From positions 310,001 to 374,000 of the forward strand of contig JAPWGK010000014.1 in the NCBI GenBank assembly GCA_029641185.1: a DNA stretch of 64,000 bases, written 5' to 3'. A program made the translations under genes and the position numbers. The stretch's first letter is position 1; each line of letters begins with the position of its first letter. Source of the DNA: Pseudofabraea citricarpa. Its lineage: Eukaryota; Ascomycota; Leotiomycetes; Helotiales; Dermateaceae. This document shows positions 44,293 through 55,496 of the stretch, in pieces. Below the pieces are notes generated by a model. That model ran no database searches. It had not been told where the DNA came from and worked only from the letters and a program-made list of their open reading frames with translations.

Positions 44293-45825
44293 TTAAGCAG
44301 TTGCCAACACTTTCTCCAAGGGAACAACGACATTATTGTAAAATCGCAGACAGAAGTTGGGGCCCCCCCACCTGAAATCTGCATCTCTCCTATTGAATAG
44401 ACAATACTTGATGATATTGTCATATCCTGACCCAGCTTCTCTGCTAACGACACCATTGCTGACATACGGGCGGGCGGTCGCTAAAGCTGAATTCATTGTG
44501 TTTTTGGTACTGATATCGATGTTTTCCAAGGCAGAGTTCAACCAGAATGATACCGAGGTCTTTTAAATCCTCGCGTACTAAGGCCGCTAAAAAGCGTGAT
44601 TCTGGAGCAAGTGCTCTGTCGAAAAGGTGTATGATGTAAGGTGCAGGTCTGCGATCGAGACCGAAAATAATGATACCCTTGGTGAGTCTGCCTCGAAACC
44701 AAGGCGTCGTCTTCAGGTATAAAAGTGACCATGCGAGAGTCAGTGCAATTCTATAACGTTCTGACCCTCGTATCCACGGCCCTTTCTCTCTACTTATCCG
44801 ATCTTCTAGAGTCACAACTTCATGATTAGTCGGAATTTAAATCTCCCCCACCGCAGGTTGTATCGAATGATAATTATTTGTCATATCTGCAATATAGCAT
44901 GGACCCAAGGAAAAGAACGGTGCACGATTCGATTTAAACGCGTAGCATAAATCATTCATGCTTTTCGGGGAAGTATGAATCGTGGCATTTTCAAAATACA
45001 AAGTTGCTGACAATTCTATGACTGGCTTTGAACCCTTCCATTGTGGTAAATTCTGTTTGCTGCGCAGGAATTAGCATACGTGATTGTAGAGACCAATTGC
45101 CAGGTGTATCTTTGAAGAGTTGGAAGGCAGCGATGTGTCTTTGACAGTCGCATTTCCATGCATTATCTCGCGCTTCATAAACGCTTGCTGCGTAACTTCT
45201 GGTTACTTGAAGCTTGTCAAAAAGAATTTTTTCACCTTTGGGGGTGGCAGAACTTGTGGCTTGTGGTGGTAGGGCCATCACTGGCTTTGAAAGATCCTGA
45301 CGAATTGTAGATGCATGGACTGGATTATCAAGCTTTGGCAAATCAACTCTATTTGCCTTTTCCTGCGACTTTGTGAATGGCTGATCGAACCCTTCCTCGG
45401 GCATTTTTGAACCTCTGAGTATTGTCTTTTGATACCTCATGATCTTTTTGAACTTTGGATATGGAGTTTGTAGCTTGGCTTGTGTCTAAACTAACAGCCA
45501 ATTGTGGCAATGGGTCCCTACTCTTCTTGACTGTAGATTTTTCATTAGCTTCGGGCCTATCTCTTTGGGCCGTCCTTGCATCAATTAACGGCATTCCAGC
45601 TACATCCAACTGCTGGATAAGATTGTTGGGGGGAAATTCGGTAATATTTCTTGGGACTGGAATCTTCAGGCGAAACGATTCTCCAGATCTTTTGGGGTCA
45701 TTTACCAACATCTCTCTGTATGGTCTGCTTTCTAGAGTTCGGTGAAATCCTCCAAACTCGGTAGGAACCTGCAAATCTTGATGGGCTTGATGTCTCATTT
45801 TATCAATAACATCTATATCTACCAA
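44293..45825 (-). pseudogene. Broken DUF7580-type gene, copy 3
   Basis: Family pieces occur in order: a linker (45825-45349), NAWKCDCQRHIAAFQLF (the Cys/His centre, frame 45440-44991), SMNDLCYAFKSN, SERYRIALTLAWSLLYLKTT, DLKDLGIILVELCLGK and a C-terminal NNVVVPLEKVLATA ending at 44293. They lie in different frames. A TAA at 44839-44837 interrupts one segment. A one-base shift in GGAAAAC (about 44530) separates ELCLGK from the C-terminal frame. The break near 45440-45495 could be a 43-nt GTTAGT intron, and the one near 45030 a 64-nt GTATGC intron, so not every break is certain. The kinase gene upstream is in the same frame across one TAA. A functional product is unlikely. Confidence 0.62.
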
Positions 45826-45840
45826 TGATTGTAGATTTGA

Positions 45841-47329
45841 TTAGTGTGGATGCATGTTCTCCTCGGCCTCGTTGAACCCTCTGATATGAGCTGGTGAAGC
45901 ATTGCGTGCCACTATCAGGGCGGAATCATGGCCAAGATCATCAGCGCCAAGTTCAGAAATGTTGGTCTCTGCATCAGATCTTACACTGGCGGATTCTCCT
46001 TCTTTGACCATACACAAGATACAGCAAAATCGAGAGGCATCCTCGTCCGCTGTGGTCCACGCTGTCAGTTCTTCTGATGATGGACCCAAATCTGGTTCAC
46101 GTTGAATCATCCTGCGTGACCATTCGAGGTGTTTCTGATCATAAACTTCGCCAGCTTTTGATTGCAAAATAGCAAGCCATGCTTGGGTTGCCTTAGGGTT
46201 GGTCCGAATTAATCGTTGCTTTGAGCCATTCTCATCAAAATAGCGACGCATCGACTCTATCGGCTCGCCCCGAAGAATCGTCACCATCTCGACGTACACA
46301 CAGCCTGAGGAATATATATCCGACTGTGAATTTCGAGCCTAAGAGGACACTCAGCCATTATAAGTCCATGGGGCCGTACCAGAACGAACCTCGTAAGCCA
46401 TGACTTCTGGTGCGCAGTACTCTGGCGTGAATGCTATCAGGCGGCTTCCTTGTGTTGTACTTTTACCGTTCTCTTTCCAATCTAGAGCGGTTCCAAAATC
46501 AGTGATCAACACATTGCCACCGCTCGAGATCAAGATATTCGAGGGCTTGATGTCCTTGTGACGGATATGTTGTCGGTACAAGTACCTCAAACCAGTAGCC
46601 AGACAACCGAAGGATTTCCGAAGCTGATGATGCTGAGATTCTGGAAAGGGAGTCTTCCTCATGTATTCGGTCAGATTGCATTTTGCAACTGGTCGCATGA
46701 TGATAGCTATAAACCTTTTATCCGTGTATGAGCCGACAAACTCTACAAGGTGGTCATGCTTCAAGCGCTGTAGAACCTTCAGCTCCTTGCTAAAGTCTTG
46801 CATTGCTTGCTTATCCTTCTTAAAGCTGGCTCCGCGTGCAATTCTCTTGCGTGCAAAAGTATCCAGACTCAGAGTACTCCAGACTTTATCGACATAACCA
46901 AACCTGCCAGTACCCAAGTCACCAATTGTTCGGTAATAAACATCACCATGGTTAAAGCGTTGATGTGTACAAGTGGTCTTCTCAAGATCCATCGCATTTG
47001 TCAGGACAAGCTCCTGCGAACCCACAAAGGCTTCCCTAACTGAAGGTGTTTTCAGAGAAAATGGCAATCTTTTCTCATTTTTGAACGGCAGCTTCCTTGA
47101 TAAAACCTTCCATACTCTGAGTCATTCCAATCAGATGTAACACCGCATATATTCGAGGTCGTGCTGCCCAATCGTGCTTCCCATGTGCCTCCAGCAAACC
47201 TGCAAGGGCACTGATATCCGTATCGCTTATTGAACTGGCGCCGTGTGGTTCAGTGGGGCCTTTGTGGTGGGAAGATAGTAATCGATCGACGGCCTTCAAA
47301 AGCTCCTGCGGATCAGAGGGAAAGTCCAT
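45841..47329 (-). pseudogene. Serine/threonine protein kinase, frame-broken
   Basis: The kinase domain is well kept: the glycine loop GDLGTGRFGYVDK, FARKRI lysine, catalytic loop IRHKDIKPSNILI, DFGTALDW and YCAPEVMAYE. A 51-nt intron (46389-46339) leads to SDIYSSGCVYVEM. All catalytic residues are present. The N-terminal 80 aa (ATG at 47329, ending GMTQSMEGFIKE) are in another frame from the rest; the shift lies near 47091-47096 in AAGGAAGC, where no intron fits. The frame then continues from KLPFKNEKRLPFSL to a TAA at 45843-45841. If translation starts inside, a kinase could still be made. Fungal kinases of this type are numerous and their targets unknown. Confidence 0.65.
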
Positions 47330-49110
47330 GGTCCATCAGCCCTGTTCTAGCAGGTAGTTAGTCTTTTGAAATCCTTATTTGTGGGAACCTTTCGAGCGAC
47401 AGGAAACTTGAATTTTTGAGTTCAAAAAGCTTACCTTCTCCCATTCAGGCACAAAATGAAGATGCAAGCACTCCAACGCGAGAGATGGCTATTGACAGCC
47501 GACCACTGCTTTAGAGGTCACTAAAGCTGGTGGCTAGATCTACGTGCGTTTCCTATGCCACCTTCACTGTCACTAGAATGAGCCTCAGTGAAAATATATC
47601 GAACGAGTCCAAGTAAGAGCGAAAGAGTACATCCTTTCGATCCGGGAGAGGACATCACGCTAATCTCGAACCGACCCCACCAGCCTTATCTGATCTCTCC
47701 GGTCATGGCTATTTATATAAGCTAAGTTTAACTTTCCTTCCGTTAGTGATGTTTATTGTCTGTTGATTTGATTATCGTACTTACATCTTCTTTTCCTTGT
47801 GAGCTTCTGTATGTTATAAGTGAAGTCCTTGCAGCACCTTTAATGAATTGATATTAAGCGAACAAAACAGCTTTGCTTCATTAGCGAAATTTTGAGAGCA
47901 GGTCACATTTGTCCTTGGGATGTCCTGGTTTTAGAATTTGATACGACCTTGCAACTGATTTCAAAGTGATACAGGACCTAGCTTTTAACGAGCCCGCAAT
48001 CACTTTAATGCCATCACCTCAGGGTCCATTTGGTCCATGCGCCTGACTCCGAGGCATGGGAACAGATCAACTGCGATGATTAAGGCGATCAGTTGCTTCA
48101 GCTTAATCACCACCAAGTTTTATAGCTTTCCCTCGTCGCGATTTGAATCTTTTTCTAAGGCTTAGACTTTCAAATCTTAATCAACGCACCAAAAATATAG
48201 CATATAGAGCTTAGTGGCAAAACTTTTCAAATTCTGACTTCATACACTTATAAGATATGATATCAGTAGATATTCTATTCTGTATTACGGATCTTGTGGT
48301 ACATATTCCGAGCACAAATCCTCAGAGGAGTCTACGCTGTTGAGATTAATTGTATATGGATATGCTTGGCTGATTCTGGTCGATACAAAAAATTAAGTGA
48401 ATGAACTGTATCTTTTCGATAAATTTTGGAAAAGATGGTTACTACGGGTGCAGCTACTTGAAGGGTAGAAATTTCGTTCTACTTGTATATGTGATTTCAA
48501 AGCCAGAATTTCAACGCTTACCTATGCGGTACCATAGAGTATAACCACGAAAAATTTCGGGTATGTTAGGCCTGAATTATCTCCGACGATACGTGACAAA
48601 AGAACAACTTTCAGTATGTATGGTTTAACACCATTTTCCATAAGCATTCTATCATAACAACATTAGTGTTCACCTGCATGTAAGATTGACTTGTGATTAT
48701 CAAATGTAGTGGATCGACCGGAATGTTTCAAGATTCCGTCCCAATCGCTAGTCCCCGAACGGAAAAGTGGGACGACTTGCAACATAGAAGCACGAACAAG
48801 GCGCATTACAAATTGAGGGGTAGAAAATCCTAGCACAGGGTGCTGCCACACTCCAAAAGCAAGCCTAAATGCTTCGTTGCGGCTTATCGTCCTCGCATAT
48901 CTTGATAACAAATCGCAAATATTAGGAAGTATGGCGTCGCTATTATTACCAAGCATGATATTAGTAACCGTGGTACGACCAGTACCAATCTCAATATAAA
49001 TAACCTTGGATGAAGACACGATATGACTTGACTATCAGTAACAAGATTCTTTGCGACTTTCAGAATTCCCACCTATTCTTGTCAAAGTTCCTACAATTTT
49101 AATCGCCATC
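47330..49110. other. 1.8-kb intergenic region
   Basis: No convincing gene is seen. It contains copy 2 of the 24-base repeat. A minus-strand open frame at 48663-49019 lacks an ATG start and recognisable motifs. The stretch from about 48150 to 48660 is very AT-rich. Confidence 0.5.
47702..47725 (-). repeat. Dispersed 24-base repeat with TATA-like core, copy 2
   Basis: Identical to 35248-35271. Read on the minus strand it holds TTATATAAATAG about 375 bases upstream of the kinase ATG, so here it could be part of that gene's promoter. Confidence 0.8.
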
Positions 49111-49951
49111 ATGTCGACTACTTTCTTACCTGTTCTATTGATCCTCGGTTCCGGTCCTAACATCGGTGCCAATGTAGCCCGGGTATTTGCAGAGAAAGGT
49201 TACAAGATCGCCTTAGCTTCCAGAAAAGCACCAGTGGACGATGCAGTGAAGGATCAGATCCATATCCCAGCAGATCTAACTAAGCCGGAATCTGTAGCGA
49301 GTGTATTCGCTCAGGTGACAAAGCTGCTTGGTCCGCCAAGCGTTGTTGTCTACAATGGTCAGTACCTATATACTCACTATCACAGTTTGAACCTGTATGA
49401 AAATACTAACCAATCTTTAAGCTGGTAAAAATGTTTTCACCCCCGCAAATAATCCCCTCGATCTCTCCCTTACCGATTTCCAAAGCGACTTGGCAGTAAA
49501 CACAATCAGTGTTTTCGAAGCCGCTAAGCACGCCGTCAACGGATTTGACAAACTTCCCGCGAGCGCATCCAAGACCTTCATTTTTACAGGAAACATTCTC
49601 AACACCGAGCCGATCCTTCCTCTGCTGAGTATGGGAATTGGCAAAGCTGCAACCGCACATCTCATTTTTAATTCTTCGATAGCGTATGCCCCAAAGGGCT
49701 ACAAGTAAGATTACTCTGCCATGAGAAACGAAGACACAGTGTTAATGCATGTATTCAGGTTCTATTATGCCGATGAACGGAAAGCCGATGGAGCGGTGGC
49801 AGGACGTGGGATAAGTGGTCCTGCTCATGCTGAATTTTATTCTAAGCTTGCTGAGACACCGGAGCAAGGACCTTGGCTGGCTACCTTTGTTGCTGAGAAA
49901 GGTTATGTCAACTTTCCTGGGATCTGCTATGTTAAAGATCCTTCAACATAG
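49111..49951 (+). CDS. Atypical short-chain dehydrogenase/reductase
   Basis: Three exons (49111-49357, 49422-49704, 49759-49951) give 240 aa. The N-terminal Rossmann motif is LLILGSGPNIGANVARVFAE, a variant of the usual TGxxxGxG. VVVYNAGKN stands in place of NNAG. The Ser/Tyr/Lys catalytic set is not evident: the stretch GKAATAHLIFNSSIAYAPKG lacks a clear YxxxK. The C-terminal part YADERKADG, GPWLATFVAEKGY recalls a group of fungal SDR-like proteins with the same loss. It probably binds NAD(P), but catalysis is uncertain. Neighbour of a canonical SDR at 50250, convergent, 298 bases apart. Confidence 0.83.
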
Positions 49952-50249
49952 TCACTCCTAGATCTAAACTATATCAACCTGTGTTGTAACATCTTATCAA
50001 AACCGAATCAGATATCTACTATGCTTTAGATTTTAGTTAATTAGCCACTCAATCATTCATTAATACCAACCATCAGTTTGTAGGCCTTGCAAGCTTCACG
50101 TCTGATGATTTGGCATGAAAATTAGTTTCTTGCTCTGTGATTTCACCTCGATGCAGATTATGTGGCAAATAATAACTTGGGTTTATAAAATCTTATGTTG
50201 TTTGAATTTCAAATTTTCAAATACCGATACCTGTTGACCGATCATGTTC

Positions 50250-51071
50250 TTAAAAAATGAATTTACTCAAGTCCTGCCATTTCCTGTCTGACGCAAGAAG
50301 TGCTTCCCCAGCAGCAGTTCCATATTCAAACGCATCACTGCCAACCAAAAGCTTCGCAGGCGGCTCCTCCACGTCAAGTAATTTCAGAATAATCTCAGCG
50401 ACTTTAAGTGGCTTTGAAAGTCCCTCTCCGGAATAAGATCTGACAAATTGAGCAAAGGTTCCAACGGTCTGTTGATATGGTTCGCTGGCAGGTGGAACTT
50501 TCATCGATGAGCCAGCCCAATCAGTTGCCATTCCACCGGGCTCAAGCACAATAACCTTCACGCCAAAAGGAGCAACCTCCGCAGCGAGAATACCTGAAAA
50601 TCCTCCCACGGCATGCTTGGCACTTTGATAAGCTGCTAGACCAGGAGATGCTAGACGACCACCCACAGAAGAGATCTGGAAAATGTATCCGGATCCCTGT
50701 TGGCGTAGAATGGGAACTACCGCCTTAGAAACATAGACGGTGCCGTAGAAGTTGACCTCAATTTGAGCTTGGAAATCATCAATTGTGCCGTCTTCAACAG
50801 AAGCTATGTCTGCATAACCGGCATTGTTGACAACAACGTCAATATGGCCGAACTTCTCATGGCCTGCTTTAACGGCTCTCAGGACTTCGTCGTTATTAGA
50901 GACATCTAGGGCGATAGGAAACACTTTATCGCCGTATGATTCAACTAGATGCTGAAGTTGTTCAGGCTTCCGGGCTGTGGCAATTACTGCATCTCCTGCT
51001 TTGAGTGCTGTTTCGACAATGGCAAGACCAAGACCTCGTGATGAACCGGTGACAAACCATACTTTGGACAT
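50250..51071 (-). CDS. Classical short-chain dehydrogenase/reductase
   Basis: Single exon, 273 aa. All landmarks are present: the cofactor motif VTGSSRGLGLAIVETALKAG (about 8-27), NNAG (about 87-90), the catalytic Ser in ISSVGGR, and YQSAKHA with the catalytic Tyr and Lys. The PGGMATDW loop follows. A classical NAD(P)-dependent oxidoreductase of about 270 aa, without signal peptide or targeting sequence; the substrate is unknown. It lies between the atypical SDR and the TmpL-like gene and may share a pathway with them. Confidence 0.9.
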   Translation of the reverse strand: MSKVWFVTGSSRGLGLAIVETALKAGDAVIATARKPEQLQHLVESYGDKVFPIALDVSNNDEVLRAVKAGHEKFGHIDVVVNNAGYADIASVEDGTIDDFQAQIEVNFYGTVYVSKAVVPILRQQGSGYIFQISSVGGRLASPGLAAYQSAKHAVGGFSGILAAEVAPFGVKVIVLEPGGMATDWAGSSMKVPPASEPYQQTVGTFAQFVRSYSGEGLSKPLKVAEIILKLLDVEEPPAKLLVGSDAFEYGTAAGEALLASDRKWQDLSKFIF

Positions 51072-52183
51072 GGTAATGACTAAGCGAGGAGTATTGTAAA
51101 TCCAGTAGTGATTGAAGTATGAATTGATTGAGAAAGCTGTTATTATGAATTTAGCTTGATGGATACTGTCGATTATAGAACGGCATGATTGAACCCTTTA
51201 TACTTTTATGTTCAGCCCTCCTTGTGGTATCAAGATACACAAGTGAGGAGCGGTGATGTACATCCGCATTAGTTTGCGGGGACGCGGCCGATGCGTACTC
51301 TCACTAAAATCATGACTGATTGGGTACCTAGCGGTTTCACTCCACTTCTCAGCTCTGAGACAAGGTTAATTTGAATGTATTCGGCTCACTATTCACGCCA
51401 TTTGATTCATAGAGTCTAGCCAAGCGGTGATTGTATCCGGAAAGCTGGGGGTGGAGCGGCCGCATGTTCCGATGCGTCCGCTTCAGGGTATCTCGTCGGC
51501 CGCGCCTTTCTCTCGGGTTACAGGACCGCTCATGCGGCTTATGTCTTCCTGGAACAAGGGGAAAGGTAGCCAAATGACACTTCATTCATGCGGGGGGTCT
51601 ATGCCGGTTCCGAGAAAGAAACAACAGATTTCCAAAACTAAGTTACGTCGCCGAAAAACCCAAAGGCTTTAACTAATCAAAAGACCGGAATAAACATATA
51701 TATAATGTGTTCAATTATCACTTCAAATTGACGAAGAAGATATGCTTCGACGTATTCCGTCGTTTTCCTTCATTTCTTGATGCTTACCTTGTCCCCCTTC
51801 GTGCAGTAAACCGAAGTTGTGAAATAAGCGAGGAACCAGATTGCAACATTGCTGAAGAAGTCTTCAAAACATTATACATGCCAGATTCTGCGTTGATGTC
51901 AAATCCCGTGGTTTCGATGAATTATAAACCATATACACACCTAGAAAGACCCAAAAATCAAATATACCCTGCGACTTTTTAGAATGTAACTGTATTGAAT
52001 GAAATAGAATATTTTAAAGTAAGTGAGCTCTTGGCGCCTGCCCCAAAGCCCTGATCAACCCCCTCCTTATCTGGCCCTTCCCATCCCCCTAAAGTACTCC
52101 ACCGATAGAAAACCCATGGTAGAAAGAAGATACAAAAGAAATAACTGTGAATAAGTATGTTGAATAGCAGCTGCACGAACCAC
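51072..52183. other. Intergenic
   Basis: 1.1 kb between the start of the SDR gene and the 3' end of the TmpL-like gene. Short open frames on both strands show no motif or splicing partner. A GC-rich patch lies near 51440-51560. Confidence 0.55.
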
Positions 52184-55100
52184 TCAAGAATCAAAAATGG
52201 CCCCAAAGGCAGGAATGCCTCGACTCTCCATGGCGTAAACCACCATCTGGGTCAGTTTCTTATTGGAAATGATGCAGACCGCTTCGGCACCACTCTCTCT
52301 GAGAAGGCGGTACGTGATAGCGACCATATCTGGTCGACCCATTGTTTTGGTGTTGTGGATTACTGCATTGGGGTCTGCGGCTTCAACGGCAGAGATGATT
52401 TCCTTGCCAAAATTCTTCTCGGGATGTGGTGTAGACCAGAAAATGCGTGCGGGAACCTTTTTCGCATAGATGACTGGAAGACAAGGTCCAATACCGGAGC
52501 CAGTAGCGACCAGAACCACACTTCGGAATAATGGCGTGATGCGGAGGACACCACAAGCAGGGATACCTCGAACCCACATCTTGGTTGGTGCGGCCTTGAT
52601 CTGTTTCGATGTCCAGTCTCCAGCATTCGATACCAGAACCGAGAATTCTTTATCGTTGGGCTTCGCAATCGTAGCAAAAGCATGCCACTCAACGAGAGGT
52701 CTCTCAGAAAGTCGAATTGCTGTTCCAACGGCGGCATGTGTGTATGTGAAATATAAGCGTACGGCGTGATCCGAGAGAACCTCTGAGCGGACTTCCACTT
52801 TGCGGAGATTTGCCCAAGGTAGGATGATACTGCTGGTAGCAAGAGTCAAAAGCCAGAGCCCAGGAGACTTAACCAGTGCCGATCCCAGAGGAACGGTGCC
52901 GCGGAAATGATCGGTGACGACCACTGTCTGTACCCAGAATAGTGCAAGTGCTGTCCAACCAGCAAACCGGTGAATAAGTTCAAATCGATCATGAAACTTT
53001 TGACGCAGTGCGGGATGAGCTGATGCGGCCATAGATACCATAAGTGCGATAATAATGTACGAGACCAGTAGCGTGGCTGGATCTGGATCTCTGATGCTGG
53101 TAGCAATGGTGAAGATAATTAACCACGTAGCAGAGGCAACAGCACATCCACTATGTATACCTCCAATGTGATAGACCTTTGCACAGTTCCTTCTGATCCA
53201 CATGGGTGCAGATGTTGGTACTGCACAAGCGATGTTGAAAAGCATGTTGATAACATATTCTTGTCTCATCAGAACAGCGACCAGGAGGTTTGCAGCAACG
53301 GCTGTGGAAACGTTCTCAAGCCCTTTGCCAGTAGATCGGGTGGACCAGATCATTATCACAGCGATCATATTCCCGGCAAATACCAGGGAAAATAAGCGAC
53401 GATACAGTGAGAGGATCCGGTGACGGAATGCTCTAACTTTGTGCATTCCATTTTTCTCTGGGAGAGTGTACTCCTTCTCTAGAATTTCACTGCTATTAGA
53501 AGACGAGGCAGTCATAGCTCTTGTCGTGATTTGGACAAACTCCGGTTTGGGCTTTTCTGAATAAGTTGTGAGTTGGAGTGTAGGTTCCGGTTCTCTAATG
53601 GCCACAGATAAGGCAATTGATGCCAGTAACGATTTCTTATCGATTTTGCCGTTGGTTGTCATTGGCAGTGTGTCTCGGAAAACAAATTGTGAAGGTACGG
53701 CGTAATATGGTTGCCGTTTCTCAACCACAGATTTTACATCCATGGGGGATACGAATTGTGGGCCTGTATAGAAGCCCCAGAGAACCTTGTCATTGTAGAT
53801 AGCACAAGCCTTGGTGATACCAGCAGTTTGCTAAAAACTTTGTCAGATGAGGACTATTATGAAGGACAATAAATCTTACCTCCATAGACGAAGAAACACT
53901 ATCAAGCTCCACTCTGAAACCCTAGTAATTGTTAGACACCTCCTTGCAAACTATATCGAGATCTATCACTAACCTTAATTTTAACTTGGTCATCAGCTCG
54001 GCCTTCATGGGCTATTGTGCCGTCAGGAAGCCATCGACAAAGATCTCCGGTATTGAACATGGCAGATCTGTAAGAAATTAGCGATTTGCAAATTAAAAAC
54101 ACCGAAGCAATTACCCTTTGTTAAGGAACTTGTCCACCTTGTATCTCGACGAAGTGAGTTCTGGTAAGTTAATGTAACCACGTGATACCGCAGCACCACC
54201 AACCCACATCAGCCCAATCTGGCCGGAAGCAACCGGATTCTCATCCTCATCCAAGATGTAAACATTGGTGTTTGGTACTGGTCGACCAATTGAAAGTTCA
54301 CCTCCTGACTTGTGCTTGTGCATAGTATTAACAATGGTTACTTCTGTGGGTCCACAGCAGTTCCAGAAGGTCGCTTGTTGTGCCCACTCATCGGCTAATC
54401 TACGCTGTGTTAGCGATACGACACCCCACGATTTAGTGCAACTTACGATTTTGGACATGGCTCTCCAGCTACTGCGACGACTTTGATGTTAGGGTAGTCT
54501 TCTCTGGCGAAAGTGCCAAGTATTGATGGCGTTGAGATAATGGTGTGTGCCTAGAAAACATTTAGCATGGAGGAGGAGGAGTTTCTGGCAAAAAGCACAA
54601 CACTTACCCGCTTGAGAACCGATTTCCAATCGGACGTGCGTATGAGCAAGGTTCCACCGTTCATTAAAGTTCCAAAGATCTCCCACTGCCCTGGAGAATG
54701 TGTCAGATGGCCCACAGAAGGAATGTTTTGCCGGTCACTTACCCATATCGAATGAAATTGAGAGTAGCTGTGCAACATTTGTGCCACGTTTTATGTCGAG
54801 ATTTCCAGGGCTGTTACACAACAAGTTGGTCACATTGCCATGTGCCACATCAACCCCTTTTGGTGCTCCCGTGCTTCCTGCTAATTGCGTTAATTTGACT
54901 TCCTCTCGTATCTCGTATTGCCAAGTAAACTTGCCTGAAGTGTAAATCACATAAGCTCCATCGTACGTTTGAACATCCACAACAGGGCGAACAACGGATA
55001 CGGGCTCTTCGATTACCGAGTCCAACACTACAACTGTGCTTGAATGTTCGAGAACGTGCTGTACTTTTCCGTGGAATTTCTCAAGGCAAAGTATGTAGGG

Positions 55101-55496
55101 TGCTTTTGTGTCTTTGAAAATGTGACGCAAGGCTGATTCGGCTGTAACCTGGCCATCTAGAGGAATGTACTGGCAGCCACATTTGAGAACAGCCAACATT
55201 GCTATTGCCATGAAGAGGGATCTTTGCACCACAATGCAAACACGTTGCCGTGGTTTTAATCCCTTGGCGATGAGACGGTTTGCGAGGGCATTAGCCGCAA
55301 CGTCAAGTTCATAGTAAGTAAGACTTTTTCCGTCTTGCTCCACGGCCACGGCTGAAGGTTGTTGATCGACAACATGTTCAAATGCTCGATGGATAAGGGG
55401 AAAGGTTATAGGGGTGTAAGGGCCTCGGCCAAATTGATTAAAAAGAACTTGCTCAGCAAGAGGAAGAGTTTCCAACGTTTGAAATGAGCCAGCCAT
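52184..55496 (-). CDS. TmpL-like adenylation domain-transmembrane flavoprotein fusion
   Basis: Eight exons (55496-54935, 54877-54743, 54690-54608, 54550-54447, 54399-54115, 54067-53974, 53921-53880, 53830-52184) give about 983 aa with frame kept throughout. The adenylation domain (about 1-500) has YVIYTSGSTGAPKGV, FWNCCGPTEVT, FNTGDLCRW and IKGFRVELDSV, and ends at TTNGKIDKKSL. No carrier-protein motif follows. Six hydrophobic helices (about 570-790) come next, then a ferric-reductase-like FAD/NAD(P) part with VLVATGSGIGPCLPVIYAKK. This order matches TmpL, described in Alternaria brassicicola and Aspergillus fumigatus as a redox-homeostasis and virulence protein; orthology is inferred. Intron 1 has a GC donor (GCAAGT) and is required to restore the A3 motif. 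Confidence 0.82.

Noticed and set aside
47650..47700. GGTTCGA on the minus strand, as in a tRNA T-loop
   Set aside because: The flanking bases do not pair as a T-stem, and no anticodon or acceptor arm fits.
48663..49019. Minus-strand frame of 118 codons
   Set aside because: It begins at GTG, has no recognised motif and lies in the promoter of the SDR gene.
51416..51480. tRNA-like string near TAGCCAAGCGGTG
   Set aside because: It resembles a D-arm only; no matching acceptor stem or T-arm could be found.
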